64,000 nt of DNA from Larix kaempferi (Eukaryota; Streptophyta; Pinopsida; Pinales; Pinaceae): positions 2,336,001 through 2,400,000 of the forward strand of contig BSBM01000597.1 in NCBI GenBank assembly GCA_027924585.1, in the 5' to 3' direction. This document shows positions 11,060 through 22,689 of this stretch, piece by piece; position 1 is the first letter of the stretch, and each line of letters starts with the position of its first letter. The notes beneath the pieces were generated by a model, which did no database searches, was not told where the DNA came from, and saw only the letters and a list, made by a program, of their open reading frames with translations. Both the position numbers and the translations under genes were made by a program.

Positions 11060-11880
11060 CATGGAGGGAAATGTTACATTGTTCAAGGAGTTTTTCCATT
11101 TGATATATGGTCTTCTTAATACTAGATATCTCATGATGATTACCCTTCTTGCAATATGTACACTTGGATTTTTCAAATTTATTTTGTTTGTCCTTGTTGG
11201 ATTTGGAGGATCCTTCCGATGGATGATGGACTATACTTGGAATTCTGCTTGGTTTCAGTTTTCCTCTTCTCTTTTCCCTTTTGATTCCCCTTTTCATTTG
11301 CACTCTTTGATTCTCCAACCACAAGAGCTTTATTTTTGGAGGCCTTCAAGGCATCCATATGGATCAATTTATCGTGTTCTTGGATGAGAGATTCAATGAA
11401 AACATCTAAGGATGGCATTTTCCAACCAGGGATTGAAATTTTCTCTGAATGGAAGGTAGAGACAAATATGGAGAACTAAGGACACAGCTTGCTCAAAATG
11501 GATAGCACCAACTGCTCATCCTTATTCTCAATTCCACAATGTTTGCATTGCATCACCAAGGATTTGAATTTGGAAAAGAATTGTTGGATGATCTCGAAAC
11601 TGCTGGGTTGAAGAGAAATCAACTCATTCTCCAGAATATGGCCCCTTTGCTCATCTTTTTTGCTGAAGAGGGTCTCTAACTTCACCCAAAACTATTTTGG
11701 AGTCTTCAATCTGTCAAGGTAGAAGAGTAGATCTCTATAAATATGAATACATATGAAACCAAATGCCTCATCCAATCTATTCATATACTTGGCCTTATCA
11801 ACAACTGCTTGAGGTTTGACCTCAATTCCCATTGTTACCATGTACAGTGACTTGTTGTGCAATACCATATGCATATTATC
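11060..11880 (-). pseudogene. Copia B gag
   Basis: Several frames together cover a UBN2-type Copia gag. The right pieces carry LDEAFGFICIHIYRDLLF and LETLFSKKDEQRG, then QQFFSKFKSLVMQCK, then a Lys-rich linker (ESKSANEKGNQKGKEKRK). At about 11162 is a knuckle CTYCKKGNHHEISS: C, C and H are present and the last Cys is Ser. Frame changes occur near 11690, 11470 and 11290. The protein would be the nucleocapsid/capsid precursor of virus-like particles. Confidence 0.75.
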
Positions 11881-12217
11881 CCTCCAATCAAGGTAGTTGA
11901 AGGGTGTCAGAATCTTGGTAGAGAGAGGAGCATTCGAATTCTCCCTTAGAACTTCTAGAGAGAATACAAGGTGGTACTACTGCTACTGCAGCACTGAAAA
12001 AATTTCAATAAACTGCAAAAATCTATCAATTTTGGAGATATACTACTACTGGGCACTGCTTTAGGACAATAGGCACATTTTTTCGGATCCTTCACACCTA
12101 GATAGGCCTCAAAGTATTTCTCCAATGAATTCAATGCAATGGCACCAGGATTTGTTGTGGAAATTGAGAGGCTTCTGGTGCACTACTGAAAGAAAATACT
12201 AAACCTATGCTCACTGA

Positions 12218-12229
12218 TCTCTGATACCA
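12218..12229 (-). other. Primer-binding site of Copia B
   Basis: The minus strand reads TGGTATCAGAGA, 11 of 12 bases of the iMet tRNA complement. It directly abuts TTTCACA, the end of the LTR. This is the expected position and orientation for the minus-strand Copia B. Confidence 0.85.
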
Positions 12230-12650
12230 TGTGAAATTATAAATCATAATAGATCATGGAGTTGAGTATACCTCACAGAGAAATACTAAGCAGAGAAATT
12301 GAGATACAGTGAAAATTGCAGTAAAAAAGATCATACAATTAATGATGCATGAGAACTCAGATAGGAACAAAATAATGTCACATGATCCAATAATCAATAT
12401 AGTCAACAATGATGTTACAATGGAGAGAATTTGAATCACCTAGAATAATTCGAGTATCATTTATCCTATCATAGGGATTGTCACCACTGGAGTTCTCCGG
12501 AAGACCCAAACTCAACTGAACTGAACCTAAACTTAGTTAACTGAAGACACACTCAGTTAACTGACTAAGGAGGGAACATCCATGAGTTTGTCATGAAAAT
12601 CAATCTAAAAAAGGGAACATGAGGCCACAATCAGTGGCAATCAGAGCATA
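12230..12650 (-). repeat. 5' LTR of Copia B (outer limit uncertain)
   Basis: The inner boundary is exact: TGTGAAATTAT on the plus strand, next to the PBS. The outer boundary cannot be fixed because no second LTR copy remains and I see no convincing TG start; 12650 is an estimate from usual Copia LTR size. It contains repeated CAGTTAACTGA motifs near 12520-12560. Beyond it, Gypsy C RT sequence starts at about 12850. Confidence 0.5.
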
Positions 12651-12849
12651 ATCCCCCCACACGAGTTAGCTAACTCAGGTAGACTAAATTGGAACACTGA
12701 GTATTCTCCTAAATTATAGGGAACTGACTTAAGTGGTGCTAAAATGATGCATGTGGGGTGCATTAGGTGGTAGATGGATCCTCTATGACATATGCACACC
12801 ACTAGGGGTAAAATGACATAATCAACTAATAGGAAAAATAAATAATGCT

Positions 12850-13575
12850 AGGTAGGACAAGGATGGAGTATTAATAATCCTAACAACGATCTCTTGAGAG
12901 TCTTGCGTGTGGCCAATCTTACATAACTGCCATGGAGTCTTGGGGTCCACATGTACTCCAACCTGACTAACAATATGGACTAAATATTGAACCTGGGAAA
13001 CCCCAAAATAAAAATTGGAATGTTTAACAAATAATTGGTGATCCCTTAATAAATTCAAGGCACGATGTACATGCTCCAAGTGGGCTTCCCATGTGGTGTT
13101 ATATGTCAATATATCATTAAAGAAAACCAATGCAAATTGACATAGGAAGGGTCATAAGATGTTGATCATGATGTTGTGAAAAGTGGATAGATCATTGAAA
13201 GGGAAAAGACAATGACCAAGAATTCATAATGACTCTCATGGGTGTAGAAAGTTATCATGGGCATGTCTACTTCTTTCATCTAGATTTTGAGGTAGCCAGA
13301 TTGAAGATCATGTTTAGTGAAAGACTAGGATCCATGAAGCTCATGCAAGAGATCATCAATGAATGTAATAGGAAATTTATCCTTAATAGTTAAGTTATTG
13401 AGAGCCTAAAAATATGGACACATGAAGCAAGTTCCTTTCTTTTTAACACCATAACCATCGATGATGAAAATACTTGTGATGGGATGAATGATTCCATCCT
13501 TTGACATTTCTTGGATGATCTTTTATATTTCATTATTTTGATAAAAATGATGTCCATAAGGGCATTCATTATGGA
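12850..13575 (-). pseudogene. Gypsy C reverse transcriptase
   Basis: From the right: EMSKDGIIHPITSIF, GYGVKKKGTCFMCPY then a stop, ALNNLTIKDKFPI and IDDLLHELHGS, the fingers/palm start of Gypsy RT. A decayed middle follows. At 13130 the catalytic region reads VFFNDILTYNTTWEAHLEHV, where FxDDILIYS is normal, so one Asp of the dyad is Asn. Then come LRDHQLFVKHSNFYFG, VQYLVHIVSQVGVHVDP and a frame change into the DWP..-like thumb end near 12900. All motifs are in family order. Confidence 0.85.
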
Positions 13576-13999
13576 GTTGACTTCCTAGAATTAAGGGAAT
13601 ATCATGGTCATGCTCCTCTTAAGTTGGTTGTAAACCCATGGGTGTGTAAAAAACATGTTGATGTGTAGAGAGAACCAGCTACGAGTTGGGATGAATGTTG
13701 TATGAAGGTGTGTCCATGACTTGGACGGCATTTAATTAAATAATGATACCTAAGTGGCCTTTATTTAATAACTTCTACATATGGTGGGAGGTTAAGATTT
13801 CTGGAGATATTGAAATAAGACCTTCGATATGATGTGTGTACCCTTCCTTGATGAAGCTTATATATAGGTCCTTAAAAGCCATGGTGACCATTCCCGATGT
13901 ACTTATCCATTCTCTCCCCAGTACTACATACAAACCACCCATTTAAATAGTGAACCTGTGGGTTTTGAGATGGTATTCACCCATTTGTATCTTCTAATT

Positions 14000-14160
14000 T
14001 TCTAATTGACCATTTCATTTCATCATACTACCATATTCTATCATAATTTGGAAATTTTATGTAGGCCTTATATAGCAATGGATTTCTTTTGCCACTCTTT
14101 AATGAATAAATTTATGGGTCTTTCCACTATCAATTAAAACAATTACTTTCTGATGTTTGA
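14000..14160 (-). pseudogene. Gypsy C protease remnant
   Basis: The minus strand at about 14155-14020 gives VIVLIDSGKTHKFIH, a stop, then RVAKEIHCYIRPT, matching the IDSGSTHNFI..RVA active-site block of Gypsy proteases with an intact D-S-G. Upstream, at about 14430-14390, CYNCDGKSF is the remnant of the knuckle that precedes protease in this lineage. Confidence 0.7.
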
Positions 14161-14879
14161 TGAGCCTATCAAATTCTATGTTTGGGGTGTTGAGAAACCT
14201 AATAAGGCATGCAGGGAAATTTGGGGTTTCTCCTCATGAAGTTGCAAGGTGTGGTATTTTTCTATGGGTGGAGGAGTCTCATGCCTTTTTGGTTCTTGAG
14301 TGACATCCATGGTGATAACTCATTGGTGCTCATGTAGGGACATATCTATTTGGAATAATTTATATTATTTGTGTTTATTCCTTTGAAAACTTTTTCCATC
14401 ACAATTATAACAAAGTATAAGGTGTTAATGTTCATCCATTACATAAGGATATGACATTTTGATTCTTAATGGTGGCACGTTGGAAGTGCTAAAAGTAGGA
14501 TTCTTGGGAGTGATGGAAGTGAAATTTGGAAAGGAAGGTCACTTACGTTGGGTGTTTATTACTATTTCAACTTCTTGAGATCAATCACAAGACTCTAACC
14601 AAGTTGAGGGCTACTACATAATGACATGCGTTCAAATTACCTCCTTAAGGACACTGAGGAAATGTTCCCAAAAAAAGAATCAAATTGGCCATCTATGTAG
14701 ATTTTCAATTTCTCAAACACTATAATATAGTCCATAACTATGCCCCACTAGTGTAATATGGTAAACCTTCGTAGGTAGTGAGTGTCACATCCAAAGTGAT
14801 CATTGAGGATTTTCAAAAACTAGCTCCAAGGGTCTTAATGATGATAATATTTCTTGTACCATTGCCACCATTGCCAATT

Positions 14880-15146
14880 TTATGATTCTAAATATAAAAC
14901 CCTATTTTTTAACTTTTGTAGATCATCCTTAATGCCATGGAGAGAAAAATAGTGTTCCATTTGGGTAATCCAACTTAATCTATCTAAGCCATAAAATTTG
15001 TGCATGTTGATCTTCAAGAATTGGTGCCTTGATTTATTATCTTTAAATGATAAATGTTGGGTTTCTATAAAGAGAGTGTGGGAGCCATGTTCTCCATTTT
15101 CAAATGGTTCATTGGTTGGATCCTCTGTTTTAGGTGCTAGCCTCAC
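14880..15146 (-). pseudogene. Gypsy C gag fragment
   Basis: An 88-codon frame carries INMHKFYGLDRLSWITQMEHYFSLHGIKDD, which corresponds to the F.G.DP..W....E.YF...G gag motif of Ty3/Gypsy. The segment before it is hydrophilic. The gag continues weakly to about 15300 and to about 14560 in broken frames. Only a fragment can be supported. Confidence 0.65.
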
Positions 15147-15578
15147 ACATTGAGCAATATCATTGATTACTTGTTGCTAGTTAGCCATATTGATGGTGAT
15201 ATCATGGTAACTTCTTGTTGCAATTGTGTGACATGTGAGGCTAGATATTTATTTTCCATGGGTGGATCCTTGGTCATGTCCTCCTTGTTTTTCTAGTTGT
15301 TCATTTGTATTATTGGACCACTTATGATTCAAAATTGAGTAAAACCAACTTATCTCAAAATGACCGAGGGCTAAAAATGAGTATTTTGATATGTATCACC
15401 AAATGAGGTATTAGGTGGGATACTAAAAAATTATTGTTATAAATGTATACAAAAATGATCAACACGATTCAAGGGTTATTTTAAGATAGGTCTCCAACAA
15501 GGGTGTTGGGGAATCCCATAATTGTTTTTGGAATTTCATTTGTTGGTCATAGAGAATAGGGTTGTCGTACCAACATAG

Positions 15579-16626
15579 TGTTGCAATTCCTTCTAGGTTC
15601 AAATATGTAAGAATTTCACTATATGATGCTAGGCGTTAGAGTATATAGGGTACTGTGGATAGGAGAATGTCAAGAACTATATCTCTCTTATATACTTGCA
15701 GGGTTCAACAGTAGGACTTGACCCAATCTCTCAGGAATCTAGATAAGGAGGTTCAATTGTGGCCTTAGCCATACTATCCGACTACCTAGGTATGAGAGAG
15801 TAATCATCCAGAGTGCTATGCTTGGAGCCACTATAGAAACAAGTTAGTCAATCAAATTATTTACAACTAATTTAAGGTTTCTTAGGGGAATTTCAATATA
15901 CCTGAGAGTACGTGGAAGTGAGATTCCATATACAAGTACTATCTGATGTGTTACTACTCAAAGGGGTACCAACATAGGTTACAATGGTGTCCACCAAATG
16001 TGACTTAGTAGCAATTGTATTATTTTCCTGTATACTTCCCCAACCGTAAGTTTACTTGTTGAATGATATATCTCAGTGTTATTTAAATATGTTGGAATAC
16101 ATCTCTAGCCTAAAACAAATATGCAAAAATTCTAGACACATCCTTTCTAAATAAAGTGTTATGATAGCACTTGTGGTGTTGTTAACCCTAAAACTTAGAA
16201 CCATCCACAAGATAAACAAAGATAAATGATATGAAACACCATAAAATGCATATTTACTTAATAAAATGAATTATATAATAAATATGAGGAATAATAACTC
16301 TTTTATTATGAAAAACAATCGAGGAAACAATGCTCAATTTCCTTTTAATGTTGAGTGACCTTTCACCTAAGCAAATCTCAAATGCAACAATTCTTGAAAA
16401 AACATAGTCTACGAACTTCTTAAATAGGTTTCAATAGTCAAAACCCTAACTACTTATTGGACTTAATACCTAACTAGTTAGTGGACCTTAATTAACACAA
16501 AGGTTGATTTTACATTAATTATCCATTACAAACTACTTGGCCTAATTGAAAAGAAATGGCCGCATACATTATTTGACTAACTCCTATGTCGTCTAAAGTA
16601 GGGTGGTTCAATGTAGGAACCTAACA
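15579..16626 (-). repeat. Probable 5' LTR of Gypsy C
   Basis: Minus-strand ends are TGTTAGGTTCCTACATTG (16626) and GGAATTGCAACA (15579). A TATA-like TATATAAG is near 15700, and just inside is TTGGTACGACAACC, a poor match to a PBS. It lies upstream of the gag in the right orientation. There is no second LTR for comparison, so this rests on termini and position only. Confidence 0.4.
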
Positions 16627-18506
16627 TACAAACTTTCCCATCTTCTCATATCAATCATAAATATAATAAATAACTCATGGATTATGTACTGGCCAATCCC
16701 ATACCCTATTCTTCATTTTTTTTTTCTCACACTTGGTAGCATTTCCATTTACCAACATTTGCTAGATTTTTTTCTCATAATTGTATTTCATCCTATTGTG
16801 GATTTTTGGTTTTGCACTCTGAACAAAGAGTAACTTAGAATCTCTTAACATTCCATATATCTTAATATTATAATGGTTTTAATGTGAAAATACTAAGAGG
16901 AATCACTTAGTATATATTTTACAACATTATAATATGTATTTTTAAATTCATTTCCATTGTGTTATTGTTCCAATAATTTCACTTGATAATTTGCAATAAC
17001 TTGGTGTTGAAATAAATGACCCAAATAAATCTTCTTGGTATTATTTTTTCAATTAATGCATTAAATATTTTTTCACTGTATTATCACTAAAATCAGTGCA
17101 CCCTTTTGTTTTGGGTCATATAATTGCTGAAATCAATGTACCATATTTTTTTTGGTTATATAATTGTTAAAATGAATACAACTACTTGATTGTTTTAGAT
17201 CATTTCTCAATGTATCATCATTAAAACAATGAACCCTATTGTTCAACATTATGCCATTGTTAAAATTAATACAACTTGATTGATCTAAATCATTGGTCAC
17301 TATATCATGACTAAATTCAATTCATTTTATTGTTGTGTTCTATATAATTGCTTATCAATGCAACTGCTTGATACTATGAATTATATCATTGTTGAAATCA
17401 AGACCATTACATTATTTTTATAAAAAATTATGATTTTTATGTTTATTTTTTATATACAATGAAAATTATTCCATTGAAATCATTTCATCCACTAAATCAA
17501 TTTTCTTGGTATCATTTTTCAATTAATTTCCTAACTTATTTTTACTATTAATATCACTGAAATCAATGTAACCTATTGTTTTGGGTTATATAATTGTTGA
17601 AATCATTGCAACTATTTTGTTGCTATACATAATTTCTCAGTGTATTATCAGTGGAAAAAATGCACCCTATTATTCTACATTATGTCATTATTGAAATTGA
17701 ATTGTGATTCTTAATGCATGTTATGTTGCTAGATTGCAATTTGTGCATCTACATGCTTACATAAAACAAATCTAAATGTGCATATTTTTAATGACATGGT
17801 TACTATACTAGTCCATGGTTATTGGTTTGGATTTTTCTCAAGGATTATGTTTTGGATTTTGCCTAAGTACCTTGTAGTGCATTGAACACCTCCTAAGATC
17901 ATTTGTGATCCACTCGTATGTATTCTATGTCCTAGGATATAGTTCCCACCGGTTTAGTTTCCACTATGGGACAATCTAATTAAAGAGAACACTAAATATT
18001 GTCTTCAAATAGTTCTAGGAAGGTTTCATTGTATTCTAAAGGCCATTGGTGCAATAGAAGAGGCTACCCCACATAGAACATAGAACAAATCCCTAGAGGA
18101 CAAAGACATTACTAATTTTATATGTGTGTGGGTGTGGGGGGGGGCTAAAACTTTATAACCGACATTATATTTATTTTTTTGTTTTATATTTATTTTTGGA
18201 GCATACATGTGCCACATCTACAATATTACAGACATGACACATTTGACCCATCTAGGTTATGGAAAGCACATCTCTACGCAAAATACCAATGACCTCCACT
18301 CAATAAGATTTTTGACTTCAACATAGAAATGCACATTCATCATATCTCACAAGAGAATCTCATCTCAAGGAAGGGTGTGCCGAATCTCAAGTACTTATCA
18401 TTTAAATACATCTTTTTATGTTTATCATGATTAGATCATGTGAAAGGGATCCATTGAAATCTATTTTAATGTAGTTTTGTGTGCACATGCCAAATACATA
18501 CCATTG
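16627..18506. repeat. AT-rich stretch with an old tandem repeat (about 17060-17700)
   Basis: Blocks of the type ATCACTGAAATCAATG + CACCCTATTGTTTTGGG + TATATAATTGTTGAAATC recur at about 17078, 17130, 17212, 17300 and 17563. The best pair is 17078-17145 against 17563-17625. The copies are strongly diverged. No coding sequence is seen. The part after 17700 holds nothing I recognise. Confidence 0.5.
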
Positions 18507-18511
18507 CTATA

Positions 18512-19425
18512 TGTTGGGACAGGTAAATTTTTGGGGTGAAGTGTTGCGAAGTTTTTGTGTGAACAGGGCCAAGATGAAGTGGTCCAACGAAGAGGAGTCA
18601 AATCCGATGAAGTGGCCGAGAATCCAGGAAATTGGGCATTTTGACTAAGTCAAGGGCAGAGTTAAGTGAGTTAGTTAGGAATTTTGTTCACTTGCATTTA
18701 TGGGTGGAGTAGTTGAGTAGTGGAGTAGTGGGAGTGGGGAAGGTTGTGTGTGCGCAATAAATATGTAAAGGGTTGGGATTTTTGAGGTTGTTAGTGAATT
18801 AGTTAGCTAGTTGATGTTCAATATTTTGGTGAGCTCTATTTTGTATGTTGAATATATTAACTATGATAAGGAAAGAGTCGCATGATCTGTAGGCTATGTG
18901 CGTAGATCCATTGTAAAAGAAGGAGAAATCTATAAGTTATTGTAAGCCATGGAGTGCTTATTTTGATTGTGACTCATGAATAAAGAAAGTGTTTTCATGT
19001 TTTTTTTCCCTTTTGGGTTTCCATGTGACATCTGGTGTCCAATCTGTGTGTTTCCTGTGATGATGTGTTGTGTTTATCGTTATATGCTTCCTATTGCTGA
19101 ATAATTAATGATCCATGTGTATGAATGGTACGTGAATGAATATATGTCATAGTTAGCTAAGATGTTAGATGTATGCAATTCTATGAAGTGTTAAGTAAAG
19201 TTCTCTGTCGAGGTTAAGGATGTTATGGTTGTTTGGTTCCTATCACACCCCTTCTATACTACAGAAAATTGGTTCTTGTAGCTCCCATAGGTACTTCGTG
19301 TGAGAGCTCATCTGCTTCACTTTCGCAGGTGTTTACAAAAGGGATAGACCCCTTTCGAGATGGTATATTGGGTTTTGTTGGTGTTTATTTGAGTGAACCC
19401 TGGTCGAAGTAGATCTGTGCCAACA
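18512..19425 (+). repeat. 5' LTR of Gypsy D
   Basis: 914 bp, TGTTGGGACAGG... to ...CTGTGCCAACA, with the inverted termini TGTTGG/CCAACA. It aligns over its whole length with 31910-32820. The expected TATA segment (TATAAATATG in the 3' copy) reads AATAAATATG here. Preceded by the CTATA duplication. Confidence 0.9.
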
Positions 19426-19427
19426 AA

Positions 19428-19445
19428 TGGTTCTATTTCCGGGAC
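19428..19445 (+). other. Primer-binding site of Gypsy D
   Basis: TGGTTCTATTTCCGGGAC begins two bases after the LTR end. It resembles a decayed TGGCGCCGTTGCCGGGGA site used by Tat/Athila-like and some other plant Gypsy elements (match at TGG..C..TT.CCGGG). Position supports it; the tRNA assignment is inference. Confidence 0.6.
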
Positions 19446-19489
19446 TTGGATCTATGTAGAAGGGGTATGTGGCATCCTACTAAGCTCGA

Positions 19490-20370
19490 GATCTAGGATT
19501 GGGTAGATAATAACCTAAGAGAGTTTGCTAAAGATAAAAAAAAGCATCCCCGATTGGATGATGAAACATGGTTGGTTGAGTATGTTTTCTTAGACATTCA
19601 TGAAGTATTCTTTAGAGAATTTCCTATTCTATTGCATGAATGGACTGCAAGGTTAACTAAGCAAAAGATGAATTTTCAAGGAGGTGAACCTACAGTTTGG
19701 ACACTTGAGTTAATTCGAACTCTCAAAAGTATTGATAATAAAATATATCAAGTTGTTGATTTCTAGTTAGATACCATACTAGAAGGGTATATTACTGAGT
19801 TGGTTGTAGATACCATAAAATCCTATAGCACAGTTGAAAGGGAGTTCTTCCGAGGACCATGAGTTAAGTACTTGAAATATTTGAAGCTATTGATTAAAAT
19901 GCTACTTTGTGAAAAAGGGGTTATGAAAATGGATTCCAACGAGTAATCAAGTTGTGCACGGTGGTTCAGGATGACGGTGGAAAATGGTCTGAGAGTATGT
20001 TGTGAGAAGTGAGCTAATATGAAAAGGGAAGGATATAATGAAACAGATGAATAGAGTGATCTACTGCGGAGTGGAAGAATATTTCGGTCAAGTAAGAGGT
20101 GGAGAATTACAACAAAAGGAAAGGGTTGCAGTGTGACTGAAGGAAAGGACTATGAACTAGTACTACAACTTGAAGAAGAATATTTTGATAGATAAGAAAC
20201 AAAAGAAGAAGAATATCATCCCAATTCTGAGGATGATCATTTTGAAAAAGATTAGACCAAACAATGTGACATACATGTGACCCCGCATGCATCTCCATAG
20301 AATGAGGTAAGAAATACTAGCCCATCGTAGTTGATTCCAACAAGTAATAGTAGTAGTAGCTAGAATAGTA
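19490..20370 (+). pseudogene. Gypsy D region upstream of the gag core
   Basis: A coding-like stretch lies before the recognisable gag. It holds LDDETWLVEYVFLDIHEVFF and GGEPTVWTLELIRTLKSID (19554-19766), then further pieces in frame after a stop. Around 20160-20300 is an acidic segment (EEYHPNSEDDHFEKD). I do not recognise a domain. It may be the N-terminal part of gag or the extra upstream ORF that some Tat/Ogre-type elements carry; the sequence does not decide. Confidence 0.5.
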
Positions 20371-21045
20371 CTTCGATGAATAATCCCATTGTAAGTGTTG
20401 GTCCTCTATTACAAAATCATCCAATACCTCCAAGAAACAAAATGGCTAGGGATGATATGGAATTTCCAATATTCCATGGAAATGGGTCAGAAGACCCAAA
20501 ACAACATTGGTTTTTATGTGATGCAGTCTGGACTGTTAAGCAAGTGGAAGATGATAATGTAAAAATGGCACCACTGATTAAGACCTTTAGGGGTCTCTCT
20601 TTGGATTAGTTCATAAAGTTATCAAAAGTAGCTACTGGAAAACCAGTGAAAAATATGGAAAAAATTAGAGATTCTTTAAAAACTGAATTTAAGAAGAAAA
20701 AATCCGAGTCACAGTGTATTAATGAACTCAAATATATCAAGCAATCAAAAAATGAATCTGTTTGGGACTTTGATTACATATTTAAGACATTGATGGCCCG
20801 TGTAAGCTTCTAGATGATCGATGCTCAAAATAAGGAGTGGTTTATAGCTGATTTATTGCCACATATTAGAGTTCCCTTGATGCAAAAAAATATTGTGTCA
20901 CATACTAAGGCTCTTGAGTTGGCTATGAAGATGGAAGCATCACCATTGGAGATAATGGAATGAGTATGGCTCAAATCCAGTTGCAGCTAGAAAACCTATA
21001 ATTGCAAATCCAAGAAATCAAGAAATGAAAGGACAAAAGAGAAGA
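20371..21045 (+). pseudogene. Gypsy D gag capsid region
   Basis: It begins MNNPIVSVGPLLQNHPIPPR and contains MEFPIFHGNGSEDPKQHWF, the (F)x(G)xxxx(DP)xxW entry motif of plant Gypsy gag. Next come ...KTFRGLSLD then a stop, FIKLS, and FKKKKSESQCINELKYIKQS with NESVWDFDYIFKTLM, which are the expected helical landmarks. Several stops (20607, 20812) break it, but the frame is essentially kept. It would form the particle shell. Confidence 0.75.
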
Positions 21046-21052
21046 TGTTTGG

Positions 21053-21546
21053 TGTACAAGGTGTAAGGAGGAGGGTCATTCGAAAGGCCACTGCATAGAT
21101 TTCCAAGACTATATCGTTGTTGGAGCTCCTGATCCATTGAATCCTAGAGTTGGAATCTAGTGTAGGATCTGTCAGACTAGGGGACATCGACCAGAAGAAT
21201 GTTACTTATTATAGAAAATTGTCATTACCCCACAAAAACTGTTTTGAAAATTTTGTTGATCAGTTGGCCATGATGAGAAGGACTATCGAGCATATCAATT
21301 TCTCACAGAAAGAACTGCATATACTTATCGAATGAAAGGTGATGAATAAGAAGAAGGGAGTATAGTGCAAATTTTAATAAACCTAGGGGTGGATACCAAG
21401 GATGAGTACGAGGAGGACTTTGTTAAGGTAGAGGTCAGATAATCAGTTACAATTGTGGTCATATAGGAAATTTTCCCAGGGATTGTCCAAATCCCTATTC
21501 GACGTGTAGATACTATCGAGCACTGGATCATACTATTGAATATTTC
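21053..21546 (+). pseudogene. Gypsy D nucleocapsid region: five CCHC zinc knuckles
   Basis: Knuckle 1 at 21053-21094 (CTRCKEEGHSKGHC) and knuckle 2 at 21161-21202 (CRICQTRGHRPEEC) are complete CX2CX4HX4C. Knuckle 3 at about 21240-21282 (KFC, stop, SVGHDEKDY) has its first and last Cys decayed. Knuckle 4 at 21445-21486 (SYNCGHIGNFPRDC) has C-to-S and H-to-N changes. Knuckle 5 at 21505-21546 (CRYYRALDHTIEYF) lacks two cysteines. They lie in changing frames because of small indels. Nucleocapsid knuckles bind the element RNA; Gypsy gags usually have one or two. Confidence 0.75.
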
Positions 21547-21629
21547 CCACAACTTATAGAAAAATGGAAAGCTAAGGAAAATCAAAATTGAAATAATATT
21601 CAAAACCAAAATGTCTAGAATATATTAGC

Positions 21630-22480
21630 CTTACCACGACAAGAGCAATCGATTGTCGATGTTGTGACAAGAAGAGGAGTTGCGATAAGAGATGATAGAG
21701 AAGTATATATTGACCCACGTGGTCCAAAAATCAGACTAGTTGTACAATGGACAGTACCATTTGATGTTTAGAAGGAAAAGCAGACATTTGTGGATGCTAG
21801 GAAGGAATTTACTACAACCCAGAGGGGACCTTCAACATCTATAGATCCAGTTTTCATTGAAGTTCCTGTATATGATATGCCATTCTTCTTTGACCAATTA
21901 GTTCCAAAGAGAAGCTCAGGAAATGTAAGTACATTGAAGAACTTTTTAGAAGTTGTTTAGACTTAGTAAAAGATGAAAATGCTTTAACGAAATTACAAAT
22001 CTTAATTAATGAATCAAAGAAATAAGTTCCTCAGGAAAAATCCTTAAATAGCTTGCAAAAGAGGATAATAATAGGGAGGGAACTGCGATTTAATGTGCAG
22101 ATTAGGAACTTCGACATGGATTTTATTATTTTGGATCTAGGATCAGATGTGAATGTCATTACTAAACAAACATGGGAAGCTATGGGAAATCCTAATTTGG
22201 TATGGTTACCTGTCCATTCGCGATAAGCTAATCAACAGAAAGTAATACCATTTGGTAGAATGGTGGGCATCCCTATTTCCATTGATGGTATGTGAAGATA
22301 TGTTGACTTTGAAGTTATAGAAATTGTAGATGACACAAACCCATATCCGGAATTGCTTGGTATTGATTAGGAAATTGGGAACCAGATCATTATAAATCTC
22401 AAGAAAAAATTGATGTTGTTTGAAGGAGGGGATATGAGAGTTGTTGCACAATTGGATCCTTTGGAAGGGCCAAGGTAAGT
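21630..22480 (+). pseudogene. Gypsy D aspartic protease
   Basis: The linker VVTRRGVAIRDD and DPRGPKIR is followed by RELRFNVQIRNFDMDFIILD then LGSDVNVITKQTWEAMGNP (about 22085-22195). The catalytic triad position reads D-L-G-S where D-S/L-G is usual. Later come VIPFGRMVGIPISIDG, NPYPELLGID, a stop, and IINLKKKLMLFEG, family landmarks after the protease core. Five or more stops lie in the stretch, with few frameshifts. Confidence 0.7.
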
Positions 22481-22689
22481 CAAACCTATTCGAGAGGAAT
22501 ATACTATTGAAGACTTGGAAAATATCTATAGCGTCACTTCAAGAATGGATGACTATGTTAATCCAAATATGGATGGTACCTTGAGTTGGAGAAGTGTTAG
22601 TTCATGTTCTTCAAACTCAGGGGAAGCATTGAAGAATTGGCAGAATTGACTACATGAAGTATCTACAAGAAGGTGTGCTCATGTTACTA

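Larger units (their letters stand above)
10178..12229 (-). mobile_element. Copia B: 5' half of a Ty1/Copia retrotransposon cut by Gypsy A
   Basis: On the minus strand: PBS (12229-12218), gag (about 11880-11180), CCHC remnant, protease (about 11000-10716), GAG-pre-integrase and the start of integrase (10681-10178). Protease-then-integrase order before RT is diagnostic of Copia. The integrase frame ends at 10178 in the middle of the conserved S-[DN]-N-G-G-E region, where the Gypsy A LTR begins. RT and RNase H are not found further left, so they were lost in the deletion that also truncated Gypsy A. Multiple frameshifts and stops make it inactive. Confidence 0.8.
12822..16626 (-). mobile_element. 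Gypsy C: degenerate Ty3/Gypsy retrotransposon
   Basis: On the minus strand: probable 5' LTR (16626-15579), gag (15146 and up to about 15300, down to 14880), knuckle remnant (about 14430), protease (about 14150-14000), RT (13575-12850). The pol part stops soon after RT where the Copia B LTR lies. There are no long open frames left, only short islands in shifting frames, so it is older than Gypsy A or D. Its gag and protease differ from Gypsy A, so it belongs to a different Gypsy lineage. Confidence 0.75.
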
